NCBI RefSeq assembly: GCF_005503365.1
Contig: NZ_SCML01000013.1
Location: 55,367-119,366 of the forward strand
From: Hydrogenophaga sp. 2FB
GTDB taxonomy: Bacteria; Pseudomonadota; Gammaproteobacteria; Burkholderiales; Burkholderiaceae_C
Length of the DNA: 64,000 nt
Reading direction: 5' to 3'
Each line of letters opens with the position of its first letter. The stretch's first letter is position 1. The notes under the pieces were generated by a model that saw nothing but the letters and a program-made list of their open reading frames with translations, made no database searches and had not been told where the DNA came from. Below are positions 7,678 to 16,189 of the stretch, piece by piece. Made by a program: the position numbers and the translations under genes.

Positions 7678-7977
7678 TCAGGCAGCGGCTGCTGCGAGGC
7701 CCTTGACTTTGGCGGACAGGCGGCTCTTGTCGCGAGCTGCCTTGTTTTTGTGGAAGATGCCCTTGTCAGCGACGATGTCGACCACTTGTTGCATCTTGGC
7801 GAACAATTCGGTCGCCTTGGCTTTGTCACCGGTCAGAACGGCTTTTTCAACGTTCTTGACGGCGGTGCGGTATTTGGAGCGCAGCGAGGTGTTGGCTGCG
7901 TTGATCTTGACGTCCTGGCGGACGCGTTTGCGGCCAGACGCCAGACGGGGGTTCTTTTTCTTCGGCTTGGTTGCCAT
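7678..7977 (-). CDS. rpsT: 30S ribosomal protein S20
   Basis: Small basic protein of the 30S subunit that binds the 5' domain and helix 44 of 16S rRNA. 99 residues, a normal length for beta-proteobacteria. The N terminus is Lys/Arg-rich ([18 protein letters not shown]) and the family helix segment [18 protein letters not shown] is present, as is [17 protein letters not shown]. The C terminus is a short alanine tail. It is monocistronic, convergent with the DUF3579 gene and divergent from murJ. An extra 7-bp inverted repeat (GGTCTGG/CCAGACC, about 7652-7670) lies just past its stop. Confidence 0.97.
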   Translation of the reverse strand: MATKPKKKNPRLASGRKRVRQDVKINAANTSLRSKYRTAVKNVEKAVLTGDKAKATELFAKMQQVVDIVADKGIFHKNKAARDKSRLSAKVKGLAAAAA

Positions 7978-8083
7978 GGTGTGATTCCTTCAATTGTTTG
8001 GGGATGATGCCAGCAAAGCCCGCGATTTTAGCACGGGCTCCCCGGCCGGGAACCCCACCCAGTCCGGTCGTTACACTCGCCGC

Positions 8084-9643
8084 GTGACCCTCTTCAAGTC
8101 CGCCTCCCTCGTCTCCCTGCTGACCCTGGCGTCCCGCATCACCGGCCTGGTGCGCGAGCTGCTCATGGCGGCCACCTTCGGCGCCAGCGCCCTCACCGAC
8201 GCCTTCAACGTCGCCTTTCGCATTCCCAACCTGCTGCGCCGACTGTTCGCAGAGGGCGCGTTCAGCCAGGCTTTCGTGCCGGTGTTGGCGGGCGTGCGGG
8301 AAAAGGAGGGCGATGACGCCACCCGCGTGCTGGTGAACCAGATCGCCACCGTGCTGGCCTGGGCGCTCACCGCCACCTGTGTGCTGGGCGTGCTCGGCGC
8401 GCCGGTTCTGGTCTGGGCCATGGCCAGCGGCCTGGACGAGCCGGGCTTCGATGCCGCCGTGTTCATGACGCGCTGGATGTTCCCCTACATCGCCTTCATG
8501 TCTTTCGTGGCGCTGTCGGCCGGCATCCTGAACACCTGGAAACGCTTTGCCGTGCCGGCGGCCACCCCGGTGCTGCTCAACGTCGCCATGATCGCCGCCG
8601 CGGGCTGGGGCGCGCCCTGGTTCGCTTCCCTGGGTATCGAACCCATCTATGCCATGGCGGGCGGGGTGCTGCTCGGCGGCAGCCTGCAGCTGGGCGCGCA
8701 GATCCCGGCGCTGCGCCGGCTGGGCCTGTTGCCCCACGTCAGCCTGCGCTGGTCGACCCTCAAGAGCGCCTGGAACCACCCTGGCACCCGCCGCGTGACC
8801 ACGCTCATGCTGCCCGCGCTGCTGGGCGTGAGCGTGGCGCAGATATCGCTGCTGATCAACACGCAGATCGCGTCCCACCTGGCGGCGGGCAGCGTGAGCT
8901 GGCTGACCTATGCCGACCGTTTGATGGAATTCCCCACCGCCATGCTCGGCGTCGCGCTGGGCGTGGTGCTGCTGCCGCAACTCGCGGCGGCCAAGGCGGC
9001 CGACGACACCGCGCGCTACAGCGGCCTGCTCGACTGGGGCCTGCGCCTGGTGGTGCTGCTCGCGGTGCCTTGCGCGGTCGCGCTGCTCACCTTTGCCCAC
9101 CCGCTGGTGGCCGTGCTGTACCACTACGGCGCTTTCACGGAGGCGGACGTGCAGCGCACCGCGACCGCCCTCATGGGCTACGGCGCCGGGCTCATTGGCC
9201 TGATCGCCATCAAGGTGCTGGCGCCGGGGTTCTACGCGCGGCAGGACATCCGCACCCCGGTGAAGATCGCCATTGGCGTGCTGGTGCTCACCCAGCTCTG
9301 CAATTTCCTGCTGGTGCCCCGGCTCGGCCATGCCGGGTTGGCGCTGTCCATCGGCATCGGCGCCATGGTCAATGCCCTGTTCCTGCTGATCGGGCTGGTG
9401 CGGCGCGGCGCCTACATGCCGTCACCCGGGTGGGCGCTGTTTGGCATGCAGGTGGTGGCCGCCAGCGCCTTGCTCGCGGTGTTCCTCATGTGGGCGGCCA
9501 CGTCGGTCGACTGGCTGGATTTCGAGGGTCGGGCGCTGGCGCGCGTGGGCCTGCTCACGGTGTCGGTGCTGGGTGGCGTGCTCGTGTATTTCCTCACGCT
9601 GCTGCTGGCCGGTTTGAAGCTGCGGCAGTTCGTCCGAAAATGA
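8084..9643 (+). CDS. murJ: lipid II flippase
   Basis: Inner-membrane MOP-superfamily flippase that moves lipid II across the membrane for peptidoglycan synthesis. 519 residues, with about 14 hydrophobic segments along its length. The N terminus LFKSASLVSLLTLASRITGL and the following VRELLMAATFGAS and FRIPNLLRRLFAEGAFSQAF are hallmark MurJ sequences, containing the Arg and Glu residues of the central cavity. The GTG at 8084 is chosen because it gives the family start; an upstream ATG would add 30 unconserved residues. The gene is divergent from rpsT and followed 34 bp later by the SirB1-family gene. Essential in most bacteria. Confidence 0.96.
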   Translation: MTLFKSASLVSLLTLASRITGLVRELLMAATFGASALTDAFNVAFRIPNLLRRLFAEGAFSQAFVPVLAGVREKEGDDATRVLVNQIATVLAWALTATCVLGVLGAPVLVWAMASGLDEPGFDAAVFMTRWMFPYIAFMSFVALSAGILNTWKRFAVPAATPVLLNVAMIAAAGWGAPWFASLGIEPIYAMAGGVLLGGSLQLGAQIPALRRLGLLPHVSLRWSTLKSAWNHPGTRRVTTLMLPALLGVSVAQISLLINTQIASHLAAGSVSWLTYADRLMEFPTAMLGVALGVVLLPQLAAAKAADDTARYSGLLDWGLRLVVLLAVPCAVALLTFAHPLVAVLYHYGAFTEADVQRTATALMGYGAGLIGLIAIKVLAPGFYARQDIRTPVKIAIGVLVLTQLCNFLLVPRLGHAGLALSIGIGAMVNALFLLIGLVRRGAYMPSPGWALFGMQVVAASALLAVFLMWAATSVDWLDFEGRALARVGLLTVSVLGGVLVYFLTLLLAGLKLRQFVRK

Positions 9644-9677
9644 CGTAACCTGCGATCAGCCGTAGCAAGAGCCCAAC

Positions 9678-10535
9678 ATGCCCACCGCGTACGAATACCC
9701 CGCGCCCACCCCCTTGGGCTATTTCGCTGCCCTCGTGGGAGACGACGACGCCTTGCCGCTGTTCGAAGCGGCAACCTCTGTCGCGCAAGACGAGTACCCC
9801 GACCTTGACGTGCAGCAAGTGCTGGGCGAGATGGACCAGATGCTGGCGCGCGTGCGCCGACGCTGCGCCGCCGATGCCGGACCGCTGCAACGCCTGCGCA
9901 CGCTCAACCAGTTCTTCTTTCGCGACATGGGGTTTGGCGGCAACGTCAACAACTACTACGACCCGGACAACAGCTACCTCAACGTGGTGCTGCGCACGCG
10001 CCGCGGCATTCCGCTCACGCTGGCCTTGCTGTGGCTGGAGCTGGCCCAGGGCATGGGGCTGAAGGCGCGCGGCGTCAACTTCCCGGGGCACTTCATGGTC
10101 AAGGTCAATCTGCCCAACGGGCAGGTGGTGATCGACCCGTTCACCGGGCAGTCCCTCAGCCGTGAAGACCTGTCCGAACGCCTGGAGCCTTACAAGCGCC
10201 GCAACGGCCTGGTGGACGATTTCGACGTGCCGGTGGGCCTGTACCTGCAGGCCGCCACGCCGCGCGACATCCTCGCGCGGCTGTTGCGCAACCTGAAGGA
10301 AATCCACCACGCGCAGGAAGACTGGCTGCGCCTGATCGCCGTGCTGGACCGCCTGCTCATTCTGTTGCCCGATGCCTGGACCGAGTACCGCGACCGTGGA
10401 TTGGCCTGGGCCGAGATGGGCGATGCGCGCCACGCCGTGAGCGACCTCGAGACCTACGTCGAGCACACCGACGATGCGCTGGACCGCGCGGCCATCGTGC
10501 AGCGCCTGCAGGAACTGCGCCGCGCGCCCAACTGA
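9678..10535 (+). CDS. SirB1 family protein (transglutaminase-like and TPR domains)
   Basis: A 285-residue protein with the transglutaminase-like fold of the SirB1/COG2912 family. The central segment NYYDPDNSYLNVVLRTRRGI leads into the cysteine-less fold core, followed by VNFPGHFMVKV (the His of the fold) and VIDPFTGQ. The usual catalytic Cys is replaced by the stretch PLTLALLWLELAQ, as in the family, so enzymatic activity is doubtful. The last third is a TPR-like helical region ending with RDRGLAWAEMGDARHAVSDL. Role unknown; distant members are called regulators by homology only. It follows murJ on the same strand and may share its transcript. Confidence 0.85.
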   Translation: MPTAYEYPAPTPLGYFAALVGDDDALPLFEAATSVAQDEYPDLDVQQVLGEMDQMLARVRRRCAADAGPLQRLRTLNQFFFRDMGFGGNVNNYYDPDNSYLNVVLRTRRGIPLTLALLWLELAQGMGLKARGVNFPGHFMVKVNLPNGQVVIDPFTGQSLSREDLSERLEPYKRRNGLVDDFDVPVGLYLQAATPRDILARLLRNLKEIHHAQEDWLRLIAVLDRLLILLPDAWTEYRDRGLAWAEMGDARHAVSDLETYVEHTDDALDRAAIVQRLQELRRAPN

Positions 10536-10675
10536 AGAACTGTAGCGGCGGTCCCTGGGCCCACAGGGGATGTGACGCCATGTAATTCCGTTTGACCTCG
10601 CTGTGCAGCGCACCGACCATGCCCGGCCGGCGCCGTTTTCACGGCGCGCTCTCTATCGATCGACGGAATTTTTTG

Positions 10676-11308
10676 ATGAAACAACTGATGCTGGTGGGCG
10701 CCACCGGACTGGTGGGCAGCCACGTGCTGCAGAAAGCCCTGGACGATGCCGCCGTGGCCCGCGTGGTCGCGCCGACCCGCAAACCCCTGGCACCCCACCC
10801 CAAGCTGCTCAACCCGGTGGTGGATTTCTGGCGCCTGCCCGAGGATGCCGACTGGTGGGCGGTGGACGCCGTGATCTGCACTCTCGGCACCACGATCCGC
10901 GCGGCGGGCTCGCAGACGGCGTTCTACAAGGTCGACCACGACCACCCGCTGGAGGTGGCCTACCTCGCGCGGCGCCATGGCGCGCGGGCCTATGCCTTCA
11001 ACTCGGCATTGGGTGCGGATGCGCGTTCGCGCGTGTTCTATTCGCGCACCAAAGGCGAGACCGAGCGCGACCTGCAGGCCGTGGGCTACCCCTCGCTCAC
11101 GCTGGTGCGCCCTGGGCTCATCGGCGGGCGGCGGCAGCAAAGCCGGCCGATGGAGCAACTCGCGGTGGGTGTGTCGAAACTGGTGCAGCCTTTGCTGCCC
11201 CGGCGCTACCGCGTGGTGCCGGCCGAGCGCATCGCGCACCACCTGCTGCAGGCGGCGCTCACGGCCACGCCCGGTGTGCATGTGTTGCCTTCGGAAGTCC
11301 TGATCTAG
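10676..11308 (+). CDS. NAD(P)H-binding atypical SDR protein
   Basis: A 210-residue Rossmann-fold protein. The start MKQLMLVGATGLVGSHVLQ contains the GxTGxxG dinucleotide motif of atypical SDRs. Further family features are VICTLGTTIRAAGSQ and FYKVDHDHPLEVA, which resemble the HTATIP2/YwnB-like group of NAD-dependent epimerase/reductases, and FNSALGADARSRVFYSRTKG with the YxxxK-like SRTKGE region. The ATG at 10676 is preferred over an upstream frame because it begins right at the first beta strand. Substrate unknown. It stands alone between the SirB1-family gene and the flavoprotein gene. Confidence 0.8.
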   Translation: MKQLMLVGATGLVGSHVLQKALDDAAVARVVAPTRKPLAPHPKLLNPVVDFWRLPEDADWWAVDAVICTLGTTIRAAGSQTAFYKVDHDHPLEVAYLARRHGARAYAFNSALGADARSRVFYSRTKGETERDLQAVGYPSLTLVRPGLIGGRRQQSRPMEQLAVGVSKLVQPLLPRRYRVVPAERIAHHLLQAALTATPGVHVLPSEVLI

Positions 11309-11424
11309 GAAGGCCTCCCGATCGCGTCCGCGATTTTTCGCATATGGAACCTCGAAATCGGTCGTTGGCGATGACCTGATGCGTTCCTAGACTGCCTCCA
11401 TTGACATGCATTGGAGAGCAGACG

Positions 11425-13062
11425 ATGGCGCAAACAGACCCGATTTCATCGCAACTCAGCGGCAGCGCCGGGCAACTGCGGATCGACACCGACGTGCTGG
11501 TGATCGGTGGCGGCCCCGCAGGCGCCTGGGCCGCCGTGGCCGCCGCGGCGCGCGGCGCGAACGTGACCCTGGTCGACAAGGGCTTTTGCGGCACCTCGGG
11601 CGCCACCGCGCCATCGGGCACCGGCTTGTGGCACGTGCCGCGCGACAAGGACGCCCGCGAGCACGCCAAGGCCAGCCGCTACGCCATGGGCGGCGAACTC
11701 GCCGAACACGCGTGGATGGACCGCGTGCTGGAGCAGACCTGGATCAACACCGAGCGCCTGACCGAGTGGGGCTACCCGTTTCCGATCGATGCCGACGGGC
11801 AACTGCAGCGCACCTCCCTGCAAGGGCCGGAGTACATGCGCCTCATGCGCAAGAAGGTGAAGGAAGCGGGCGCGCGCATCCTCGACCACAGCCCCGCGCT
11901 GGAGCTGCTGACGGATGAGAGCGGTCGCGTGGCCGGGGCCGCCGGCATCACGCGCACCACCGGCGAAACCTGGGTGGTGCGCGCCGGCGCGGTGGTGATC
12001 GCCACCGGCGGCTGCGCGTTCCTCAGCCGCGCGCTGGGCTGCAACGTGCTCACGGGCGACGGCTATCTGCTGGGCGCCGAGGTGGGTGCCGAACTCTCCG
12101 GCATGGAGTTCTCCAACGCTTACGGCCTGGGGCCTTCGTTTTCTTCCGTCACGAAATCGCTGTTCTACAACTGGGCCACGTTCTACGACCGCGAGGGCGT
12201 GCCGATCGAAGGCGCGGGCTCGTCGCGCGGGCGCAGCGTGATCGCGAAGACGCTGCAGACGCAGCCGGTGTACGCCTGCCTGGACAAGGCCGACGCCGCG
12301 ATCCGGGGCTGGATGCGCCATGCGCAACCGAACTTCTTCGTGTCGTTCGATCGCCAGGGCATCGACCCGTTCACCCAGCATTTCCCGGTCGCCCTGCGCC
12401 TGGAAGGCACGGTGCGCGGCACCGGTGGCCTGCACGTGGTGGGCGATGACTGCGCCACCACCGTGCCCGGCCTGTACGCCGCGGGCGATGCCGCCACGCG
12501 CGAGCTGATCTGTGGCGCGTTCACCGGCGGTGGCAGCCACAACGCGGCCTGGGCCTTGTCGTCCGGCTTCTGGGCGGGCGCGGGCGCGGCGGACTTCGGC
12601 CGCGGCACGCGCAGCTGGGCCCAGCGCTCGCTGCGGCGCGCGGGCACGGCCGGCATCCAGGACGGTGGCACACCGGCCTGGGACGCCGACGAACTCGTGC
12701 GTGCCGTGCAGGCCGAGGTGTTTCCGTACGAACGCAACTGGACGCGCCGCGCGGACCTGCTCGAAGACTCCTTGCAGCGGCTCGATGCGCTGTGGACGCG
12801 CGTGCGCCACAGCAGCGCCCCGCACAAAGACAAGGCGGTGCGCGCCCGCGAAGCCGTGGCCATGCTCGCCACCTCGCGCTGGATGTACCGCAGCGCGCTG
12901 CAACGCACCGAAACGCGCGGCATGGCGCGCCGGCAGGACCACGCCGGCCTGGACCTCGGGCAGCGTCACCGCCTGGTGAGTGGCGGCCTGGACGAAGTCT
13001 GGGTGCGCCAGCAGGCCGTGCGCTCCTCAACCAACGTGGACCTTGAAAGGATCGCCGCATGA
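11425..13062 (+). CDS. FAD-binding flavoprotein (fumarate-reductase/AprA type)
   Basis: A 545-residue flavoprotein of the FAD_binding_2 family that includes succinate dehydrogenase, aspartate oxidase and adenylylsulphate reductase alpha subunits. The FAD site is DVLVIGGGPAGAWAAVAAA at about residues 26-44; a second conserved region is AVVIATGGCAFLSR, and the C-terminal FAD contact is PGLYAAGDAATREL followed by GAFTGGGSH. The start at 11425 has GGAGAG upstream. Its stop overlaps the start of the ferredoxin gene, so the two probably form one oxidoreductase, like AprAB. A full ABC importer of the sulphonate/nitrate type follows. The substrate is unknown; a redox step on an imported organosulphur or nitrogen compound is inference. 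Confidence 0.85.
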   Translation: MAQTDPISSQLSGSAGQLRIDTDVLVIGGGPAGAWAAVAAAARGANVTLVDKGFCGTSGATAPSGTGLWHVPRDKDAREHAKASRYAMGGELAEHAWMDRVLEQTWINTERLTEWGYPFPIDADGQLQRTSLQGPEYMRLMRKKVKEAGARILDHSPALELLTDESGRVAGAAGITRTTGETWVVRAGAVVIATGGCAFLSRALGCNVLTGDGYLLGAEVGAELSGMEFSNAYGLGPSFSSVTKSLFYNWATFYDREGVPIEGAGSSRGRSVIAKTLQTQPVYACLDKADAAIRGWMRHAQPNFFVSFDRQGIDPFTQHFPVALRLEGTVRGTGGLHVVGDDCATTVPGLYAAGDAATRELICGAFTGGGSHNAAWALSSGFWAGAGAADFGRGTRSWAQRSLRRAGTAGIQDGGTPAWDADELVRAVQAEVFPYERNWTRRADLLEDSLQRLDALWTRVRHSSAPHKDKAVRAREAVAMLATSRWMYRSALQRTETRGMARRQDHAGLDLGQRHRLVSGGLDEVWVRQQAVRSSTNVDLERIAA

Positions 13063-13388
13063 TCGAAATCGTCAGCCCCGAGCGCTGCACCGGCTGCAAC
13101 ATCTGCGTCAGCGCCTGCCCCACGCAGGTGTTCGACATCGTCGAAGGCGGCATCCCCCGCATCGCGCGCCAGGAGGACTGCCAGACCTGCTTCATGTGCG
13201 AGCTGTACTGCCCGACCGATGCGCTCTACGTGGCGCCCGTGGCCGACCACGCGGTCGCCGTGGAAGAGCAGGGCAGCGAAGCCCAGCAATGGATGGGCAG
13301 CTACCGCCGCGCCGTGGGCTGGGGCAAGAACCGCAGCCCCACCGCCGCGCTGGACGCCAGTTTTGAATTGTTGAGGCGCGCTCATTAG
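13059..13388 (+). CDS. dicluster 4Fe-4S ferredoxin, partner of flavoprotein
   Basis: A 109-residue protein with two classic 4Fe-4S motifs: CTGCNICVSACP at about residues 10-21 and CQTCFMCELYCP at about residues 41-52. The last 50 residues lack cysteines and may contact the partner flavoprotein. Its ATG overlaps the flavoprotein stop (ATGA), which argues for a tight complex in which electrons pass between FAD and the clusters, as in AprB. A hairpin-rich intergenic repeat lies directly after it, before the ABC importer genes, so expression of the two halves may be uncoupled. Cytosolic; no signal peptide. Confidence 0.9.
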   Translation: MIEIVSPERCTGCNICVSACPTQVFDIVEGGIPRIARQEDCQTCFMCELYCPTDALYVAPVADHAVAVEEQGSEAQQWMGSYRRAVGWGKNRSPTAALDASFELLRRAH

Positions 13389-13480
13389 GTGTCACCCCCG
13401 CCGCGCTTCGCGCGACCCCCTCGAGGGGGCAACACCTGAGGCCCGGCAAAGCCGGTTCCTCGGTGTTTCTGGATGGCGCT
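13389..13480. repeat. hairpin-rich intergenic repeat, copy A
   Basis: Three successive inverted repeats: GCGC-TTC-GCGC (13403-13413), the perfect palindrome CCCCCTCGAGGGGG (13416-13429), and a long hairpin whose outer arms are AACACC (13431-13436) and GGTGTT (13462-13467), with GAGG/CCTC and CCGGC-AAA-GCCGG inside. The order matches copy B at 55.8 kb and, inverted and shortened, copy C at 58.6 kb. It may end or protect the ferredoxin transcript. Confidence 0.75.
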
Positions 13481-13512
13481 GCTCCCACTTGCCCTATTTT
13501 TTTGGACGCGAT

Positions 13513-14565
13513 ATGACTTCATTCTTCAAACCTCTGGCCGCCTTCGTGCTGGCCGCCACCACGATCTTCGGCGCGCACGCGCAGACCCAGCCCGACACCA
13601 TCCGCTTCGGCGGTTTCGGCCAGGGCTTTGGCAAGCCGCACGGCGTGGCGCTGCTCGCCATCGCGCAGGGCAAGAACTTCATCGCCGACGAGTTCAAGGG
13701 CACACCGGTCAAGCTGAGCTTCGAGTACTTCACCGGGACGGGCCCGGCGATCAACGAGGCGATCGCGAACAACAAGCTCGATGTCGCGCAGTACGGCTCG
13801 CTGCCCAACATCATCGGTAAAGCGGGTGGCCTGCCCACGCGCATCCTGTCCTCGTACGGCTACACCACTGTGTTCGGCCTGGCGCGCCAGGATCTGGAGG
13901 TGAAATCCTTCAAGGACCTCAAGGGCAAGAAGGTCGCGGTGACCAAGGGCACCGTGCTGCACTGGGCCTTGCTCAAGGCCTTGCAGGACAACGGCCTGTC
14001 ACTGCGCGACATCCAGCTCGTCGACCTCAAGTCCGCCGACCAGCTCGCGGCCTTGAGCGCCGGCAGCGTCGACGCGGTGCTGGGCTCCAGCACGCTGCTG
14101 ACCTTGCGCGACAAGGGCGTGGCCAAGGTGTTCTATTCGTCCAAGGAACTGGGCGCGCGCGCCTCGGGCTTCGGCGGCATCCTCGTCACAGAGACCTTCG
14201 AGAAACAGTACCCGGACGCCACGCAGCGCATCGCCAACGCGTTGGTGAAGGCGGCGCACTGGGTGGGCCAGGAGAGCAACCGCGAAGAGGCTTACCGCCT
14301 CTGGGCCTTGTCGGGCGTGTCGCCGCAGTCGATCAAGGACGAGTACGACGGCGTCTCGCTCAAGGAGGTGTTCAACCCGCGCGTGGACGCCTTCCTGCTC
14401 AGCCAGTACGACGATGCGATCGACTTCACCAAGGACAACAAGCTGATCCGCAACGACATCGACGTGGCGCGCTGGGCTGCGCCGCAGTATGTCGAGACCG
14501 CGCTGCGCGCGCAGGGTTTGCAGACCCATTGGGCCCCCCGCGCCGCCATCGTGGCGCGCCCCTGA
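13513..14565 (+). CDS. ABC transporter substrate-binding protein (SsuA/TauA type)
   Basis: Periplasmic binding protein of 350 residues for an importer of the aliphatic-sulphonate/nitrate/taurine class. Residues 1-23 form a signal peptide (MTSFFKPLAAFVLAATTIFG, cleaved near AHA-QT). Family features: RFGGFGQGFGKPHG at the mature N terminus, NNKLDVAQYGSLPNI, the DLKGKKVAVTKGT segment and LSAGSVDAVLGSS. The ATG at 13513 is preferred since an upstream TTG would spoil the signal peptide. It heads a four-gene set with two permeases and an ATPase. The ligand cannot be read from sequence; the nearby flavoprotein-ferredoxin pair suggests an oxidised or reduced sulphur or nitrogen compound (inference). 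Confidence 0.9.
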   Translation: MTSFFKPLAAFVLAATTIFGAHAQTQPDTIRFGGFGQGFGKPHGVALLAIAQGKNFIADEFKGTPVKLSFEYFTGTGPAINEAIANNKLDVAQYGSLPNIIGKAGGLPTRILSSYGYTTVFGLARQDLEVKSFKDLKGKKVAVTKGTVLHWALLKALQDNGLSLRDIQLVDLKSADQLAALSAGSVDAVLGSSTLLTLRDKGVAKVFYSSKELGARASGFGGILVTETFEKQYPDATQRIANALVKAAHWVGQESNREEAYRLWALSGVSPQSIKDEYDGVSLKEVFNPRVDAFLLSQYDDAIDFTKDNKLIRNDIDVARWAAPQYVETALRAQGLQTHWAPRAAIVARP

Positions 14566-14583
14566 CGCGGCAGGCAGCGCAAT

Positions 14584-15417
14584 ATGGCCGCACTCGAACA
14601 TACCGCCACCGCCCCGGTGGCCAGCGCCCCTGCATGGCCGTGGAGCACGGTGGTGCCCGCTGCGCTGCGGCGCGTGCTGTTGGCGCTGTCCGTGCCGCTG
14701 GCGGTCGTGCTGCTGTGGCAATGGTCCGCTGTGCAGGGCTGGGTGCCGCCGCAGATCCTGCCCGCGCCCGCGCTGGTATTCGACACCTTCGTGGAGTTGG
14801 CGCGCAGCGGTGAATTGCTCGACGGCTTGCTGATCAGCCTGCAGCGCATCGCCTCGGGGCTGGCTATCGGCGTGCCGCTGGGGCTCGCGCTGGGCATCTG
14901 GCTCGGGGTTTCGGCGCGTGCGCGCAGCTATGTCGAACCCACGCTGCGCGCGGTGTTCGCGGTGCCCACGCTGGGCTGGATCCCGATCCTCATCCTCATC
15001 TTCGGCATCGACGAAGCGCTCAAGGTCATCGTGATCGCCAAGGCGGTGATGGTGCCGGTGGTGCTCAACACCTCGCGCGGCATCCGCGGCATTCCGGTGG
15101 CGTACATCGAGGCGGCGCGCGTGCTGCGCCTCTCGCGCTGGACGCGGCTGACCCGCCTGACGCTGCCAGCGAGCCTGCCCGTCGTGTTCAGCGGTTTTCG
15201 CCTGGGCCTGAGCCACGCCTTCATCTCGCTGATCGTGGTGGAGATGCTCGCGGCCACCGAGGGCATGGGCTACATGATGGTCTGGGGGCGCAAGCTGTTC
15301 CAGCTCGACATCGTGATCGTCGGCATCGTCGTGGTGGGCGTGGCGGGCTTCGCGCTTGATCTCCTGCTGCGGCAACTCGAAAAATCCCTGAGCCGCTGGC
15401 TGCCCCACCATGGCTGA
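14584..15417 (+). CDS. ABC transporter permease (SsuC/TauC type), first
   Basis: A 277-residue inner-membrane permease with about six hydrophobic segments. The EAA loop that docks the ATPase is IPVAYIEAARVLRLSRWTRL followed by LTLPASLPVVFSGFRLGL, around residues 180-210. The cluster has a second, distinct permease whose start overlaps this stop by 8 bp, so the channel is likely a heterodimer rather than the homodimer common in SsuABC systems. It lies 18 bp after the binding-protein gene. Substrate as for the binding protein: unknown. Confidence 0.92.
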   Translation: MAALEHTATAPVASAPAWPWSTVVPAALRRVLLALSVPLAVVLLWQWSAVQGWVPPQILPAPALVFDTFVELARSGELLDGLLISLQRIASGLAIGVPLGLALGIWLGVSARARSYVEPTLRAVFAVPTLGWIPILILIFGIDEALKVIVIAKAVMVPVVLNTSRGIRGIPVAYIEAARVLRLSRWTRLTRLTLPASLPVVFSGFRLGLSHAFISLIVVEMLAATEGMGYMMVWGRKLFQLDIVIVGIVVVGVAGFALDLLLRQLEKSLSRWLPHHG

Positions 15418-16189
15418 GTTGCTGTCTTTCGCCCGCCCGAAGAAGATCCCGCCGGGCGCCTGGTTGCCGCTGGCCATCGGCGCGCTGTGGCTGCTGCTGG
15501 TGGACGCGGGCGTGCTCACACACCCGCTGCTGGTGCCGTTGCACGAGGTGCTGGCGGCGCCGTTCTTCGACGAACAAGGCCGCCAGATCTGGGTCGCACT
15601 GCTGATCAGCCTGGCGCGCGTGGCCGGGGGCTTTCTGATCGGCGCCACCTTGGGCATTGCGGCCGGTGTGGCGGTCGGCCTCTCGCGCCCCGCGCAACTG
15701 GCGGTGGCGCCCAGCCTGCACGGGCTGCGCCAGGTCGCGCTGTTCGCCTGGATTCCGCTGCTCACCGCGTGGTTCGGCAACGGCGACGCGGCCAAGATCG
15801 TCTTCATCGCCATCGCCACCTTCTTCCCGGTGTTCCTCAACACCGAGCAGGGCGTGCGCGCCATTCCGCCGGCCTACCGCGAGGTGGCTTCCATCGTGAG
15901 GCTCGGTGCCTGGCTGCGGCTGCGCCGGCTCGTGCTGCCCGCGATCCTGCCGTCGGTGCTGACCGGCATCGAACTGGCGCTGCTGACCGCGTGGATCGGC
16001 ACCGTGGGGTCGGAGTACGCCATCGGCTCCGGTCGCGGCATCGGCGCCTTCCTGGCCACCGCGCGCGACGTGTTCCGCATGGACCTGGTGCTGATCGGTG
16101 TGCTGGTGATGGCTGTCGTGGGCCATGGGCTGGGCCGCATCTCGCATCTTCTGTTCCTGCGCCTCATCCCCTGGAGAACCCCTTCATGA
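15410..16189 (+). CDS. ABC transporter permease (SsuC/TauC type), second
   Basis: A 259-residue inner-membrane permease. The EAA-type loop is IPPAYREVASIVRLGAWLRL then LVLPAILPSVLTGIELAL. Other family segments are GLRQVALFAWIPLLTAWFGNG and GTVGSEYAIGSGRGIGAFLA. It overlaps the first permease by 8 bp and the ATPase gene by 4 bp (ATGA), so all are made together. Two different permeases in one SsuC-class importer are less usual than one and suggest an asymmetric pore. Confidence 0.92.
   Translation: MAELLSFARPKKIPPGAWLPLAIGALWLLLVDAGVLTHPLLVPLHEVLAAPFFDEQGRQIWVALLISLARVAGGFLIGATLGIAAGVAVGLSRPAQLAVAPSLHGLRQVALFAWIPLLTAWFGNGDAAKIVFIAIATFFPVFLNTEQGVRAIPPAYREVASIVRLGAWLRLRRLVLPAILPSVLTGIELALLTAWIGTVGSEYAIGSGRGIGAFLATARDVFRMDLVLIGVLVMAVVGHGLGRISHLLFLRLIPWRTPS

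Noticed and set aside
11331..11360. CGATTT / AAATCG inverted repeat upstream of the flavoprotein gene
   Set aside because: Six-bp arms with an 18-nt gap are not strong enough to call an operator without conservation data.
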